Assembly (NCBI GenBank): GCA_018241505.1
Contig: JAFEDS010000013.1
Coordinates: 373,417 to 437,416, forward strand
DNA length: 64,000 nucleotides
Direction: 5' to 3'
Source: Pseudomonadota bacterium
GTDB lineage: Bacteria; Pseudomonadota; Gammaproteobacteria; Steroidobacterales; Steroidobacteraceae
In this document: in pieces, positions 49,424 to 58,869 of the stretch
Layout of the letters: each line of letters opens with the position of its first letter
Position numbering within the stretch: position 1 is the stretch's first letter
Translations under genes and position numbers: made by a program
Notes under the pieces: model-generated
Seen by the model: the letters and a program-made list of their open reading frames with translations, nothing else
Database searches by the model: none
What the model was told of the DNA's origin: nothing

Positions 49424-50914
49424 CTACCGCGACCTGACGCGCCGCAGTGCCTCCCGCCAGCCCCGAATTTCGCGTTCACGAGCGCCGGCTTCCAACTTCG
49501 GCTCGCACCGCACATCGCCCTCCCAAAGGCTCGCGATGTCCTGCAGCGAGCTGAACACCCCGTGGCCCAGGCCTGCCAGGCAGGCCGCCCCGAAGGCTGT
49601 TGATTCAGCCATCTTCGGCCGCAAAATAGGTACACCGAGGACGTCCGCAAGGCGTTGCAAAAAGAACCCGTTCTGCGCCATCCCGCCGTCCACCTTCAAC
49701 TGCGACGGCCCGATGCCGTCCGCTGTCATGGCATCCAACAAATCTCGTGTTTGATACACGACGCTGTCCAAGCCCGCTCGTGCAAGCTCGCCGCGGCCGG
49801 TGGCGCGTGTCAGGCCGACGATTCCACCCCGGGCGTCCGGATCCCAGTAGGGCGCGCCCAGTCCGGTGAAGGCGGGCAGCAGATAAACTCCCCCGGTGTC
49901 GGTTACCGACTGGGCCAACAGCTCGATTTCCGGGGCGCGTGCAATGATTCCCAAGCCGTCGCGCAGCCACTGGATCGTGGATCCCGCCGACAGGATCGAG
50001 CCTTCCAGGGCGTATGTGGTTGCGCCCTCGAGCCGCCAGGCGACGGTGCTCAGCAGGCGATTCCGCGACCGGACCAGTTGGTGCCCGGTGTTGAGTACGA
50101 GAAACGCGCCCGTCCCGTAGGTGCTTTTGACATCACCCGCGGCGAAGCAGGCCTGGCCAATCAACGCCGCCTGTTGATCGCCCGCCACGCCACGAATCGG
50201 CAGGGCTTCGCCAAACAGGCCGGCATCCGTATTGCCGAAGTCAGCCGCGCTGTCGCGAACCTCCGGCAGACACTTCGCAGGCACTCTGAACAACTCACAC
50301 AGAGCCTCATCCCAGCAGCAGGTGCGGATGTCGAACAGGGCAGTGCGGCTGGCGTTGCTGACATCTGTCGCGTGCACGCGGCCGCCGGTGAGTCGCCAGA
50401 TCAGATAGGTGTCAACAGTACCGAATGCAAGGTGGCCTGCCTCGGCCGCCTCACGGGTACCAGGCACGTTGTCGAGGATCCAGGTGAGCTTGGTGGCCGA
50501 AAAATAGGGATCGAGGCGCAACCCGGTCTTTTCGATGACCTCGTTCTCGTGGCCGGCGTCCTGCAGTGTCCTGCACTGCTCGGCGGTGCGGCGGTCCTGC
50601 CAGACAATGGCGTTGTAAACAGGAATCCCGCTGCGCCGATCCCACAGCAGGGTCGTTTCCCGCTGGTTGGTGATGCCGATCGCGGCGACCCGCTGTTGCC
50701 TGGCCCGGAGCTGTTTCAGGACCTCGCGCGTGGTGGAAATCGTCGTCGCCCAGATGACTTCCGGATCGTGCTCCACCCAGCCTGAGGCGGGGTAGATCTG
50801 CTCGAATGGATGCTGGTCCTGTGCGACGAGGGTGCCGCGCGCCGTGAACGCGATAGACCGGCTGGAGCTGGTCCCTTGGTCGATAGCCAGGAGAATCGGA
50901 TCGGGGTCGCTCAT
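49424..50914 (-). CDS. glpK: Glycerol kinase
   Basis: 496 residues from the ATG at 50914 (upstream in-frame starts give non-conserved sequence). It phosphorylates glycerol with ATP to glycerol-3-phosphate, the substrate of the convergent glpD product. FGGY-family landmarks: LLAIDQGTSSSRSIAF at the N-terminus, WVEHDPEVIW, GITNQRETTLLWDRRSG, DVSNASRTALFDI and the ATP-binding KSTYGTGAFLVLNTG. DGGMAQNGFFLQRLADVLG is the C-terminal signature. No glycerol facilitator gene is nearby. Confidence 0.97.
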   Translation of the reverse strand: MSDPDPILLAIDQGTSSSRSIAFTARGTLVAQDQHPFEQIYPASGWVEHDPEVIWATTISTTREVLKQLRARQQRVAAIGITNQRETTLLWDRRSGIPVYNAIVWQDRRTAEQCRTLQDAGHENEVIEKTGLRLDPYFSATKLTWILDNVPGTREAAEAGHLAFGTVDTYLIWRLTGGRVHATDVSNASRTALFDIRTCCWDEALCELFRVPAKCLPEVRDSAADFGNTDAGLFGEALPIRGVAGDQQAALIGQACFAAGDVKSTYGTGAFLVLNTGHQLVRSRNRLLSTVAWRLEGATTYALEGSILSAGSTIQWLRDGLGIIARAPEIELLAQSVTDTGGVYLLPAFTGLGAPYWDPDARGGIVGLTRATGRGELARAGLDSVVYQTRDLLDAMTADGIGPSQLKVDGGMAQNGFFLQRLADVLGVPILRPKMAESTAFGAACLAGLGHGVFSSLQDIASLWEGDVRCEPKLEAGAREREIRGWREALRRVRSR

Positions 50915-50992
50915 GCGATGCGACGATAGCACGTGCATATGACGGGGTCGCGCCATGATGGCTCGCGGCACCGCTGCGTTGTCCGCCTCGCA

Positions 50993-52396
50993 CTATTCGG
51001 TCAGCAACCGCTTGGCCCGCCGCAGATCATCTTCCAGCGCTTGCATGAGCTCGGCCTTCCTGTCCCCTTCGCCGCGCAAAATTGAAGAGGGGTGATAAGT
51101 GCAAATCACGAGCGCACCTCGTTGATGCCGGAGTATTGTCTGCCGCGCTTCTTCAATCTTTGCGGACGATCCGGTCACGGCACGGATAGCTGTGGCCCCC
51201 AACGCTACAATCACCCGCGGCGCGACGTTTGATATCTCGCGATCCAACCATGTGCTGCAGGCTCGAACCTCCTGCGCGTCCGGCCGCTTGTGCAAACGCC
51301 GTTTGCCGCGCGGTTCCCATTTGAAGTGTTTCACCGAGTTCGTGACAAACAACTCGCCCCGATTGAGCCCGGCTCGCAGCAGGATTGTGTCGAGCATCTG
51401 GCCGGCGGGGCCCACGAAAGGGCGACCTTCGAGGTCTTCTTCATTCCCAGGCTGTTCACCGACGAGCATGATTGCAGCGTCCGCGGGTCCCTCACCCACG
51501 ACGGCCTGCGTGGCGTGACGCCACAAATCGCAGAGCTTGCATGTCAGAGGCGAGTCGGCCCGTGGCGCGATCCGGTCCAGGCTGCGCGCAATCGCCTGCG
51601 GAATGCGCAAGTCATCAGGCGTTGCCGGGGTGGTCAACCTCCTGTGAGTCTTTACACCGCCTTCGTGGATCAATGATTTGATTTCGCCGGCTTCCGGCAG
51701 GTGTTGCCAGTACCGCTTGGGCATGTCACGTTGCATCACCGCCGGATTGATTCGGGCGACATTGCAGATGTTGCGATAGTAGGTGCGCCACAATGAATGG
51801 GTCGTGTCCGCGCGTGGCACGCTCGATTTCGGCGAATCAATGAACTCAACATGATCGCCATCCCAGTGGGCGGCGCCATCGGGTGTCGCGATCATCCAGC
51901 GCATGTTGGGAAAGCGCTTCAGGAAAAACGGGACGGCGCTGCGCAGGATTTCATGCGCGGGCTCGAACCAGGCGACGTAACGTTTGCCGCCGTCTCCAGT
52001 GTCCGTTTCATGAAACCGAACAAAGGCATGCATCTTGTGAACGTCGCGCTGAATCGCCTTTTCCCAGCTACGCGCGGTCCGCACATCCGGGTCGGCGTCG
52101 TTGTCCAATAGATCGTGGTTTTGGTTCAGTACCCGCCAGGTGAGGCGATACATGAATTCCCAGCGGTGCGGATCGCGGTAGCAGGCCAGGTCTTCCAGGA
52201 GATGCAACAGCCGTCGCGAAATCACCGGCGTGCGCGGCGAATTATCCGGTGGTCGAGAGTCGCCGCCCGACGTATCCGCCAGTCTCCGCTCCCGCCAATC
52301 CGACCACTCCACATCCTCCGGTCGCACAGCCCCCGCCAGCAAAGGCCGGGCCGCGGCCCGCCATCCCTCAAAATCTCGCACCTCGTGCCGGTACAT
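50993..52396 (-). CDS. DUF4130-UdgX fusion, uracil-DNA glycosylase family
   Basis: 467 residues. The N-terminal part (about 1-260) is the DUF4130 region found with radical SAM proteins: FMYRLTWRVLNQNHDLLDNDADPDV, RDVHKMHAFVRFHET and RYVAWFEPAHEILRSAVPFFLKRF. The C-terminal part is a UdgX-type family-4/5-like glycosylase: MLVGEQPGNEEDLEGRPFVGPAG (in parts), the loop GKRRLHKRP, and YHPSSILR. UdgX binds uracil in DNA covalently through the His of its KRRIH loop; here the loop reads KRRLH and keeps that His. It is the second gene of a two-gene operon, eight bases after the radical SAM gene, and so probably SOS-controlled. Confidence 0.92.
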   Translation of the reverse strand: MYRHEVRDFEGWRAAARPLLAGAVRPEDVEWSDWRERRLADTSGGDSRPPDNSPRTPVISRRLLHLLEDLACYRDPHRWEFMYRLTWRVLNQNHDLLDNDADPDVRTARSWEKAIQRDVHKMHAFVRFHETDTGDGGKRYVAWFEPAHEILRSAVPFFLKRFPNMRWMIATPDGAAHWDGDHVEFIDSPKSSVPRADTTHSLWRTYYRNICNVARINPAVMQRDMPKRYWQHLPEAGEIKSLIHEGGVKTHRRLTTPATPDDLRIPQAIARSLDRIAPRADSPLTCKLCDLWRHATQAVVGEGPADAAIMLVGEQPGNEEDLEGRPFVGPAGQMLDTILLRAGLNRGELFVTNSVKHFKWEPRGKRRLHKRPDAQEVRACSTWLDREISNVAPRVIVALGATAIRAVTGSSAKIEEARQTILRHQRGALVICTYHPSSILRGEGDRKAELMQALEDDLRRAKRLLTE

Positions 52397-52404
52397 GACG
52401 CGCG

Positions 52405-53625
52405 TCAGAACAGCGATTGCTGGGGGCTGGGCGTCACTCCGATAGCCGCCCGCAGATGTTGGCTCGATTGATCCCGCGGCGGGTGATAGTCCGCAGTGGT
52501 AATGAAATGGCGTGCCTTGCGCAACACCGCGCCCAATCGCTTCAGGTCTGCATAGCGCAGACGTCCATGGCGGCGCGAGCGCACGATGCGATCGACCACC
52601 TTCACTCCAAACCCGGGGACTCGTAACAACTCCTGGCGCTCGGCCGTGTTGACATTGAGCGGGAATCGCTCGCGATTCAACAACGCCCAGCTCGTCTTGG
52701 GGTCCATCTCCAGGTCCAGGTTGCCCGCGGGCATGGAAGCGACAATCTCCGGGGTGGAAAAGCCGTAGTACCGCATGAGCCAGTCGGCCTGATACAACCG
52801 GTGCTCGCGCATCAGCGGTGGCGACTTGTTCGGCAGTCGCGAGGATGAATGCGAGATTGGACTGAAGGCCGAATAGTAGATCCGCCGCAACTTGTAGGAT
52901 CGATACAACGTGTCCGCGGACTGAATGATCTTCGCATCGGAGCTCTCATCCGCGCCTACGATCACCTGCGTGCTCTGCCCGGCTGGCGCAAACTTCGGCG
53001 CCCGAACCCCATCCTCACGCGACTCATCCACTCGGACGCAAATCGTCCCCATAGCCCGTTTGATGGAGGTTTCGTTCTTTTCCGGTGCCAGAGCGCCCAG
53101 CGCTTCGCCGGTCGGCAGCTCGATATTGACGCTCAGGCGATCGGCGTAGCGGCCCGCCGCGGCAATCAGGTCCTGGCTGGCTTCGGGAATGGTTTTCAGG
53201 TGAATGTAGCCGCCGAACTCATGGTCGCAACGCAGGCGGCGTGCCACTTCCACGAGTTGCTCCATGGTGTAGTCGGCGGATCGAATGATCCCCGAGCTCA
53301 GGAATAATCCCTCAATATAATTACGGCGATAAAAGGAGAGGGTGAGATCGACAACCTCCGCAACGGAGAATCGTGCCCGGGGAACATCGCTCGAGCGGCG
53401 ATTGATGCAATAGAGACAGTCGTAGAGGCAGAAATTGGTGAGTAGGATCTTGAGCAGCGAGACACAGCGGCCGTCGGGGGTATAGCTGTGACAAATGCCC
53501 ATGCCGGTCGTCGACCCCATGCCGCGCCCCTGCGCGGACGAGCGTTTCGGCGCGCCACTGCTGGCGCAGGACGCGTCGTACTTGGCGGCGTCGGCGAGGA
53601 CGGCTAATTTGGCCTCCAGGTCCAT
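52405..53625 (-). CDS. Putative DNA modification/repair radical SAM protein
   Basis: 406 residues of the TIGR03916-like family. It begins MDLEAKLAVLADAAKYDASCASSG and contains GICHSYTPDGRCVSLLKILLTNFCLYDCLYCINR, where Cys-X3-Cys-X2-Cys (CLYDCLYC) binds the SAM cluster, then FYRRNYIEGLFLSSGIIRS. The C-terminal region NVNTAERQELLRVPGFGVKVVDRIVRSRR is a helix-hairpin-helix that should contact DNA. Its activity is unknown; the constant pairing with UdgX/DUF4130 points to DNA repair. A near-consensus LexA box lies directly upstream of its start codon. Confidence 0.93.
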   Translation of the reverse strand: MDLEAKLAVLADAAKYDASCASSGAPKRSSAQGRGMGSTTGMGICHSYTPDGRCVSLLKILLTNFCLYDCLYCINRRSSDVPRARFSVAEVVDLTLSFYRRNYIEGLFLSSGIIRSADYTMEQLVEVARRLRCDHEFGGYIHLKTIPEASQDLIAAAGRYADRLSVNIELPTGEALGALAPEKNETSIKRAMGTICVRVDESREDGVRAPKFAPAGQSTQVIVGADESSDAKIIQSADTLYRSYKLRRIYYSAFSPISHSSSRLPNKSPPLMREHRLYQADWLMRYYGFSTPEIVASMPAGNLDLEMDPKTSWALLNRERFPLNVNTAERQELLRVPGFGVKVVDRIVRSRRHGRLRYADLKRLGAVLRKARHFITTADYHPPRDQSSQHLRAAIGVTPSPQQSLF

Positions 53626-53626
53626 G

Positions 53627-53642
53627 CTGTATATTTATACAG
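53627..53642. promoter_or_regulatory. LexA (SOS) box
   Basis: CTGTATATTTATACAG matches the gammaproteobacterial LexA consensus CTGT-N8-ACAG with an AT-rich centre and full dyad symmetry in the outer six bases of each arm. It starts two bases upstream of the ATG of the radical SAM gene, where bound LexA would block transcription of the radical SAM-UdgX operon. The dehydratase gene on the other side starts 33 bases away and could also be affected. Confidence 0.85.
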
Positions 53643-53674
53643 ATCACGCGCGGTGTGCAAGCGAATAGAGAGCC

Positions 53675-54634
53675 ATGACTAAATTAATCAATGCGATAAC
53701 AGCGGCCCACGCGGCCATCCGTCCCCAGGTTCCAGTGTCTCCCCTGCAGTTGAGCGGTACGTTGTCGCGCACCTTGGGCTGTACGGTGCTGCTCAAGAAC
53801 GAGCATTTGATGCCCACGGGCTCGTTCAAAATCCGCGGTGCCACGAACAAGATGCGCCTCCTTGGCGATGAGGCTCGGCGTAAGGGCGTTAACACGGCTT
53901 CGTCGGGGAATCATGGGCAAGCCGCTGCGCTCGCCGGATCGAAAACCGGCGTGAAGGTCACCGTCTACGTGGCTGCGTCCGCGGCGAAACCGAAAATCGA
54001 TGCCATCCGGGCATTGGGCGCCGAGTTGATACTCGTCGATGGGCCGCCCATCGAGGCAGAGCTGCTGGCGCGCCGCCACGCCGAAGAGCAGGGCAAGATA
54101 TACATCTCACCCTACAACGATCTCGATGTGGTCGCGGGCCAGGGAACCCTGGGCATGGAGTTGGTGGAGCAGGCGCCCGATCTCGATGCCGTGTTCATTT
54201 CCGTGGGCGGTGGCGGGTTGATCGGTGGTGTGGGTACGGCCCTGAAGAATTTGAGCCCGCGTACCCGGGTTGTTGGAGTCTGGCCCGAGAACTCACCGTG
54301 CATGTTGCGGGCAATGGAGGCGGGTGGGATTGTTGATGTGGAAGAGCAAGACACCTTGTCCGATGGCACCGCGGGCGCCGTGGAGCGCGGATCGGTGACT
54401 TTTCCGTTGTGTCAGGAAGTGATCGATGAGCCGGTCACGGTGGCGGAGCCCGAAATCGGCCGCGCGATGCGGATGATTGCGCAAGGCGAGCATTGGATCG
54501 TGGAAGGGTCGGCCGGGGTAGCATTGGCAGGGTTGGTCAAACGCGCCGAGGCGTATCGGGGTAAGAAGGTGGCCGTTGTGGTGTGTGGGCGAAACATCGC
54601 ACTGGAGAAGTTTCTCCAGGCGATTGAGCTATAG
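53675..54634 (+). CDS. PLP-dependent serine/threonine dehydratase-like enzyme
   Basis: 319 residues of fold-type II. The PLP lysine is Lys 52 in TGSFKIRGA, the substrate Ser/Asn loop is SSGNHGQAAA, and the phosphate-binding loop is GGGGLIGG (about residues 176-183). It is shorter than biosynthetic IlvA and lacks its regulatory domain, so it belongs to the catabolic TdcB/serine racemase/hydroxyectoine-utilisation EutB group. Reaction: removal of ammonia from Ser or Thr to a 2-oxo acid, or a related elimination. It is a single gene between the SOS operon and the thiolase. Confidence 0.88.
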   Translation: MTKLINAITAAHAAIRPQVPVSPLQLSGTLSRTLGCTVLLKNEHLMPTGSFKIRGATNKMRLLGDEARRKGVNTASSGNHGQAAALAGSKTGVKVTVYVAASAAKPKIDAIRALGAELILVDGPPIEAELLARRHAEEQGKIYISPYNDLDVVAGQGTLGMELVEQAPDLDAVFISVGGGGLIGGVGTALKNLSPRTRVVGVWPENSPCMLRAMEAGGIVDVEEQDTLSDGTAGAVERGSVTFPLCQEVIDEPVTVAEPEIGRAMRMIAQGEHWIVEGSAGVALAGLVKRAEAYRGKKVAVVVCGRNIALEKFLQAIEL

Positions 54635-54639
54635 CGTTC

Positions 54640-55821
54640 TCACTTGCAGACTTCGAACAGGCCGGCAGCCCCTTGGCCGCCGCCAATGCACATCGTCACT
54701 ACAACGTATTGGACGCCACGCCGCCGGCCCTCAATGAGAGCGTGTCCCAGCATTCGCGCGCCTGAGGCGCCGTATGGGTGCCCCACCGCAATCGCACCGC
54801 CGTCCACATTCAACCGCTCGTCCGGGATCCCAAGCTTGTCACGGCAGTACAACACCTGAACGGCAAAAGCCTCGTTCAACTCCCAGAGCCCGACATCCTG
54901 CAAATTGACGCCCGTACGTTCCAACAGCCGCGGGATCGCGAACACCGGCCCAATACCCATCTCATCCGGTTCACAACCGGCAATGGCGAAGCCACGGAAG
55001 ATTCCCAACGGCTCGATGTTCCGTCGCTCCGCCAGCTTGGCATCCATCACAACGCACGCGCCCGCACCGTCGGAGAACTGACTCGCGTTGCCGGCGGTGA
55101 TGACGCCACCCGGTAGCGCGGTGCGGATTTTGGAAACCCCCTCGAGGGTCGTATCGGGCCGGATGCCTTCATCGCGGCTGAGGAGCACTTCGCGGGTGCC
55201 AATGCGGGAGCTCTTTTCATCCACCACGCCCATGGTGACTTTCATAGGCGCGATTTCCGCTTCGAACCGGCCTTCGGACTGCGCCTGGGCGGCACGGACC
55301 TGGCTGCGAACACCATACTCATCCTGGCGCTCGCGCGAGATGTTGTAACGCTTTGCCACCTGTTCAGCCGTCTGCAGCATGGGCCAGTAGACTTCCGGCT
55401 TGTGCTCAACGAGCCAGGGGTCGGCACGCATGTGCGGGTTCAGCTCGTTCTGCACACACGAAATTGACTCGAGGCCGCCGGCTACAATCACCGGTATCTT
55501 CTCCGTCATGACTCGCTGGGCCGCCATGGCCACAGTCTGCAGTCCCGACGAACAGAAGCGGTTAACCGTGACGCCCGCGGTTGTCACTGGCAGGCCCGCG
55601 CGCAGCGCGATCTGGCGCGCGACATTGCCGCCAGTCGTGCCTTCACCCAGCGCGACGCCCATCATGACGTCTTCCACTTCAGCCGGATCGATTTTGGCGC
55701 GTTCGACCGCGTGTTGAACCGCATGCGCGCCCAGAGTCGCGCCATAGGTCATGTTGAGAGCGCCGCGCCACGATTTGGCAAACGCAGTGCGGGCTGTGGA
55801 GACAATGACGGCGTCGGTCAT
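54640..55821 (-). CDS. Acetyl-CoA acyltransferase (thiolase, FadA-like)
   Basis: 393 residues. The nucleophile Cys 90 is in [16 protein letters not shown], the catalytic His is in [17 protein letters not shown] and the second Cys in [10 protein letters not shown], so all three catalytic positions are present. It cleaves 3-ketoacyl-CoA with CoA to acetyl-CoA and a shortened acyl-CoA. The start ATG overlaps the stop of the FadB/J-like gene (ATGA), making an alpha/beta fatty-oxidation pair. Acetyl-CoA produced would enter the glyoxylate shunt encoded at 13733-16705. Confidence 0.95.
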   Translation of the reverse strand: MTDAVIVSTARTAFAKSWRGALNMTYGATLGAHAVQHAVERAKIDPAEVEDVMMGVALGEGTTGGNVARQIALRAGLPVTTAGVTVNRFCSSGLQTVAMAAQRVMTEKIPVIVAGGLESISCVQNELNPHMRADPWLVEHKPEVYWPMLQTAEQVAKRYNISRERQDEYGVRSQVRAAQAQSEGRFEAEIAPMKVTMGVVDEKSSRIGTREVLLSRDEGIRPDTTLEGVSKIRTALPGGVITAGNASQFSDGAGACVVMDAKLAERRNIEPLGIFRGFAIAGCEPDEMGIGPVFAIPRLLERTGVNLQDVGLWELNEAFAVQVLYCRDKLGIPDERLNVDGGAIAVGHPYGASGARMLGHALIEGRRRGVQYVVVTMCIGGGQGAAGLFEVCK

Positions 55822-57929
55822 GAGGCGGATCCCGAGTTCGAACGGTCAAGGGAGGAGAAGCTTTCGCCCGCTTCCGCGAGGCGCACCAGCAGCGGCGCCG
55901 GCGGAAACTGCTTGTAACGCGTGATGGCATCCACCACTTCGCCCAAACCCATACTGTCGGCATAAAACATCGGCCCGCCGCGCCAGATCGGAAAGCCGTA
56001 GCCATTCAGATAAACGAGGTCGATATCGGATGCCCGCTGAGCGATGCGCTCATCGAGAATTGTAGCGCCCTCGTTGACGAGGGAGTACACGAGGCGTTCG
56101 ACGATCTCCGCATCGGCAACCTTGCGCCGCGTGACGCCCAACTCCTGCGAGTGTTTGACAATGAGGGCATCGACCTCGGCATTCGGCTGCGGATTGCGGT
56201 CCCCCGGACGGTAGTCATACCAGCCCGCCCCGGTCTTCTGGCCGAAGCGCCCCTTTTCGCACAGGCGGTCGGCGATAGCCGGGTGTGCCGGCTGTCCGTG
56301 TTCGGCGTAATGCCGCTTGCGAATGGCCCAACTGATGTCGTTGCCCGCCAGATCGCTCATCCGGAACGGCCCCATGGCGAAACCGAACTTTTCAATCGCC
56401 TTGTCCACCTGCGCCGGCAGGCAGCCTTCCTCGAGCAGGGCGGAGGCTTGCGCGAAATATTGATGGATCATGCGATTGCCAATGAAACCGTCGCACACCC
56501 CGGAGACCACGGCCAGCTTGCGGATTTTCTTGGCGAGCTGCATTACGGTTGCAAGCACATCGTTGGCAGTGGCGTCGCCGCGAACAACCTCCAACAGGCG
56601 CATGACATTCGCGGGGCTGAAGAAGTGCAAGCCCACGACGTCGGCTGGGCGGCGTGTGAACTGCGCGATTCGGTTTACGTCGAGTGTCGAGGTGTTGGTT
56701 GCCAATATGGCCCCGGCCTTGGCTACGGAGTCAATCTCCTTGAAGACCTTTTCCTTGACACTCATGTCCTCGAACACGGCCTCGATGATGAGATCCGCAT
56801 TGCGCAGATCGCTGTAGGCGACCGTCGTTTTCAACAAACCCATGCGCTTTTCGAGATCGTCGACGGACAGCTTGCCCTTCTTGGCGGAGCTTTCGTAATT
56901 GCGGCGGATGGTCGCCACTCCCTTCTCCAGGGCAGCGGCATTCATTTCCAACAGCGTGACGGGGATGCCGGCGTTGAGGAAATTCATGGTAATGCCACCC
57001 CCCATGGTGCCGGCGCCGATCACGGCGACGGACGCCATCTTGCGGGTGGGAGTGTTGCCGGGGACGCCGGTTACTTTGCCGGCCGCGCGCTCGGCAAAGA
57101 AAATGTGGCGCAACGCCTTCGACTCGGGCGCCTCCAGCAGGCCGATGAAGATTTCCCGCTCCTTGCGCTTGCCGGTGTCGAAGTCGGGCGCGGTGACGCT
57201 GTGCTCAATGGCGTCGAGACAGGCGAGCGGGGCAGGGAAGGGGCCGGCCTTCGCTTTCACCATGTTGCGCGCAAAACCCATGAAGGCCTCATGGTTGGGA
57301 TACTTCACCCGCATTTCACTGATGCGCCTGGCTGGCACATTTTGCGCCACGACTTCGGCGGCAAACGCTTGGGCCGCCGCCAACAGCTCGCTATCCGGTA
57401 CGACGCGATCGAAGAGTGGAGTTGACGCAAGATCCGCGGCGCGCACCGGTTCGCCACCGGCAATCATGTTGACCGCAATTTCCAACCCGACCACCCGGGG
57501 CAGACGTTGAGTGCCGCCGGCGCCCGGTATCAATCCAATCTTGACCTCAGGCAGGCCGACGCGCGCCGATTCCTTCGCAACCCTGAACTGGCAGCCGAGC
57601 GCGAGCTCGAAGCCGCCACCGAGGCAGGTGCCCGAGATGGCCGCGATGGTCGGTTTGCTGCTGCGCTCGAAGCGCCGGATCATATTGTCCAGCGAGGGTT
57701 CGGCGCTTGCCTGCGGTGTGTTGAATTCCTTGACGTCGGCACCGCCGGAAAAGAATTCGTCCGAACCAATGAGGACTACCGCGGTGACGGCGGGATCCGC
57801 TTCGGCTTTTGCGAGCTCATTGACCAGATGTTGTCGAACGGCGTGGGACAACGCATTGACGGGCGGATTGTCGAGCTTGATGACGGCCACTGCGTTGGCA
57901 GGGCCGGAGGAAGATTTGGGGGTCGCCAT
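55818..57929 (-). CDS. Bifunctional enoyl-CoA hydratase/3-hydroxyacyl-CoA dehydrogenase (FadB/FadJ-like)
   Basis: 703 residues. The N-terminal hydratase/isomerase domain has [47 protein letters not shown] in parts, giving the oxyanion hole and catalytic Glu regions. The NAD-binding domain begins near residue 300 ([24 protein letters not shown]), and the dehydrogenase His is in [18 protein letters not shown]. The C-terminal duplicated helical domain ends in a variable tail. Together with the coupled thiolase it would perform steps 2-4 of beta-oxidation. It follows the SDR gene with 69 bases between, probably one operon. Confidence 0.95.
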   Translation of the reverse strand: MATPKSSSGPANAVAVIKLDNPPVNALSHAVRQHLVNELAKAEADPAVTAVVLIGSDEFFSGGADVKEFNTPQASAEPSLDNMIRRFERSSKPTIAAISGTCLGGGFELALGCQFRVAKESARVGLPEVKIGLIPGAGGTQRLPRVVGLEIAVNMIAGGEPVRAADLASTPLFDRVVPDSELLAAAQAFAAEVVAQNVPARRISEMRVKYPNHEAFMGFARNMVKAKAGPFPAPLACLDAIEHSVTAPDFDTGKRKEREIFIGLLEAPESKALRHIFFAERAAGKVTGVPGNTPTRKMASVAVIGAGTMGGGITMNFLNAGIPVTLLEMNAAALEKGVATIRRNYESSAKKGKLSVDDLEKRMGLLKTTVAYSDLRNADLIIEAVFEDMSVKEKVFKEIDSVAKAGAILATNTSTLDVNRIAQFTRRPADVVGLHFFSPANVMRLLEVVRGDATANDVLATVMQLAKKIRKLAVVSGVCDGFIGNRMIHQYFAQASALLEEGCLPAQVDKAIEKFGFAMGPFRMSDLAGNDISWAIRKRHYAEHGQPAHPAIADRLCEKGRFGQKTGAGWYDYRPGDRNPQPNAEVDALIVKHSQELGVTRRKVADAEIVERLVYSLVNEGATILDERIAQRASDIDLVYLNGYGFPIWRGGPMFYADSMGLGEVVDAITRYKQFPPAPLLVRLAEAGESFSSLDRSNSGSAS

Positions 57930-57998
57930 TGGGTGGGGGCTCGTTTCAACAGTCGAACCATTATCGCCTGCGGCGCCTGCTTGTCAAAAGACGTTGCT

Positions 57999-58796
57999 TC
58001 AGTCGCCGAGCGAGGGCGTCGAGGACAGCGTGCCACCGTCGATTACGATCTTCTGACCCGTGATATACCGCCCGGCGGGCGAACCCAGAAATACGATAGC
58101 GCCCGCGACGTCGTCGGCCTCACCGAGGCGCCGCAGCGGCGTGCCGGCTTCCGCGGCAGCGGCAATTTTCGGATTGGCCCACAGCGCCTTGGCAAAATCC
58201 GTTCTGATGATGCCCGGCGCCACACAGTTGACGCGCACATTGTGCGGCCCGTACTCCACCGCGAGATTGCGGGCGAGCTGGAAATCCGCCGCCTTGGAGA
58301 TGTTGTAGGCACCGATCAGAGGGCTGCCGCGCAAACCGCCGATCGACGACACGATGATAATCGCGCCGTCGCGGCGCTCGATCATTTCCGGTGCCACCAT
58401 CTGGATCAGCCAGTGATTCGACAGGATGTTGTTATCGAGGATCTTGCGGAACTGCTCGTCCTTGATGCTGGCGAGAGGGCCGAAGTGCACGTTGGTCGCG
58501 GCGTTGCAAACGAGAATATCGATCCTGCCAAATTCGCCACGGGCGCGTTCCACGAGCTGCGCGAGCGCTTCCTTGGCCGAAATGTTGGCTTCAACGGCAA
58601 TGGCTCGGCCCACGCGTGGATCGGACTTGCGCCGCTCATTGATGGCATTGGCCACTGCCTGGCAGGCGTCGAGCTTGCGCGAGGATACGACGACGTGCGC
58701 GCCTTGCTCGGCGAAGCGCTCCGCCGCGGCGCGCCCGATGCCCCGGGAGGATCCGGTGATGACAGCGACTCGGCCGGTGAGATCGAAGAGAGACAT
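57999..58796 (-). CDS. Short-chain dehydrogenase/reductase
   Basis: 265 residues of the classical SDR type. The NAD(P) motif is VAVITGSSRGIGRAAAERFAEQGA, then CNAATNVHFGPL (NNAG-like), the catalytic Ser in IVSSIGGLRG and YxxxK in GAYNISKAADF. The C-terminus is VFLGSPAGRYITGQKIVIDGGT. It is upstream of FadB/J- and thiolase-type genes, so it may act on a hydroxyacyl or alcohol intermediate; 3-oxoacyl reductases and DHRS4-like enzymes look very similar. It is divergent from the ComB-like gene by 73 bases. Confidence 0.9.
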   Translation of the reverse strand: MSLFDLTGRVAVITGSSRGIGRAAAERFAEQGAHVVVSSRKLDACQAVANAINERRKSDPRVGRAIAVEANISAKEALAQLVERARGEFGRIDILVCNAATNVHFGPLASIKDEQFRKILDNNILSNHWLIQMVAPEMIERRDGAIIIVSSIGGLRGSPLIGAYNISKAADFQLARNLAVEYGPHNVRVNCVAPGIIRTDFAKALWANPKIAAAAEAGTPLRRLGEADDVAGAIVFLGSPAGRYITGQKIVIDGGTLSSTPSLGD

Positions 58797-58869
58797 GGGG
58801 AGGCTCCTGCCTGTGCGTCGCTATATACTGCAGGCTTCCCTCACTCACTCGCAAGTCACCGCCGCCACC

